From a virus, in the IMG/VR virus record IMGVR_UViG_3300034061_003499, positions 1 through 27,808 of that record: DNA of 27,808 nt; one strand, written 5' to 3'. Shown piece after piece: positions 27,532-27,808 of the stretch. The notes beneath the pieces were generated by a model. That model searched no databases and was not told the DNA's origin. It saw only the letters and a program-made list of their open reading frames with translations. Made by a program: the position numbers and the translations under genes. The stretch's first letter is position 1. Each line of letters opens with the position of its first letter.

Positions 27532-27547
27532 ATATTATTTATGCGTA
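27525..27547 (-). promoter_or_regulatory. Inverted repeat with CATAAATA at the start of the ADP-ribosyltransferase gene
   Basis: Arms TACGCATA and TATGCGTA (8 bp, 27540-27547 and 27525-27532) include the start codon in one arm. The late-type motif CATAAATA (27543-27536) lies across the loop, four bases before the ATG. Confidence 0.55.
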
Positions 27548-27561
27548 ATTAATTCTTAAAA

Positions 27562-27750
27562 CTATCGGCAAATTTGCTTAGACCCAATATATCTTCCATA
27601 TGAGTCATAGATTGGTTCTCTATAACACGTATGTCTATAATATTGAGGATGCCCTACAACGATAGGAGGTTGTAAGTATATTCCCGGCGTAGGCGGAATA
27701 ATCGTGCAACCGGTACACAACATAGCAGTCAAAAGCAAAAGTTTTTTCAT
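27562..27750 (-). CDS. Small lipoprotein, 62 aa
   Basis: Signal peptide MKKLLLLTAMLCTGC with Cys15 as acylation site; the lipobox reads CTGC, with Cys instead of the usual Leu at -3. The mature part is short and Pro/Tyr-rich (TIIPPTPGIYLQPPIVVGHP, then QYYRHTCYREPIYDSYGRYI). With Pro at +4 to +5 and two cysteines it could be an outer-membrane lipoprotein. In a phage such proteins can block receptors (lytic conversion or exclusion). TAGGAATAGG precedes the ATG. It lies just upstream of the ADP-ribosyltransferase gene, and the 30-base gap has no terminator. Confidence 0.72.
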   Translation of the reverse strand: MKKLLLLTAMLCTGCTIIPPTPGIYLQPPIVVGHPQYYRHTCYREPIYDSYGRYIGSKQICR

Positions 27751-27774
27751 AGCCTATTCCTAAAGTGTCTGATG

Positions 27775-27803
27775 ATCATACTACCAAAATATTTAAATTA
27801 CAA
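27775..27803 (-). promoter_or_regulatory. Possible sigma70 promoter before the lipoprotein gene
   Basis: TTGTAA (27803-27798), 17-bp spacer, TATGAT (27780-27775), about 25 bases before the ATG. Confidence 0.48.
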
Positions 27804-27808
27804 TTTTT

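Noticed and set aside
24937-27750. Host chromosome contamination because of the porin and tmRNA
   Set aside because: The same strand bias, the phage-type promoter before the 84-aa gene and NATAAATA motifs before the ADP-ribosyltransferase and tmRNA tie the block to the phage, though longer assembly would settle it.

Overview
This window looks like part of a T4-like (myovirus-type) phage genome. It carries a UvsX recombinase, a UvsY-type mediator, a gp32-type single-strand binding protein, a T4-type large terminase, an Rz/Rz1-like spanin pair and several virion-type proteins. All 46 supported genes lie on the minus strand, so transcription runs right to left. The host is probably a betaproteobacterium (inference). 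The reasons are a BPSL0761-family protein next to uvsX, a classical betaproteobacterial-type porin, and a tmRNA gene of the circularly permuted kind known from some betaproteobacteria as well as alphaproteobacteria and cyanobacteria.

Layout, left to right. 1-1934: eight small genes of unknown role, several with their own strong promoter. 1931-5728: a recombination operon, read gp32, BPSL0761-like, uvsX, acidic 79-aa protein, uvsY, 255-aa unknown. 5891-15765: late genes, namely a 764-aa GVAEGG-repeat protein, terminase, a small two-helix membrane protein (holin candidate), a 500-aa virion-like protein, a methyltransferase, two paralogous MRAKEF proteins, a repeat-bearing structural protein, the spanins and a sugar aminotransferase. 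15762-20224: an overlapping chain with an NAD-dependent epimerase, thymidylate synthase, dihydrofolate reductase and several unknowns. 20208-24918: a metallopeptidase-like/VWA protein, a MoxR AAA+ ATPase, an HEMVH metallopeptidase, an SGNH-type hydrolase and small genes, most with single-gene promoters. 24937-27750: an accessory block with a porin, a permuted tmRNA, a probable ADP-ribosyltransferase and a lipoprotein.

Two promoter classes stand out. Nine promoters read TTGACAATAAAT, a 17-bp total spacer, then TATACT or TATAAT; they precede early-type genes. A second motif, NATAAATA, resembles the T4 late promoter. It lies only 4-5 bases before the ATG of five genes that mostly lack a Shine-Dalgarno sequence, and it also occurs upstream of the tmRNA, the gp32 gene and the 500-aa gene. 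Both classes often overlap the stop codon of the preceding gene.

As a whole the window joins DNA recombination, nucleotide supply, packaging and lysis to functions that would remodel the host: envelope (porin, lipoprotein, sugar enzymes), translation rescue (tmRNA) and protein modification (ADP-ribosyltransferase). Several start codons were moved from the longest open frame to the ATG that has a Shine-Dalgarno or an ATGA/TAATG overlap. Functions are read from motifs only; no database search was possible.
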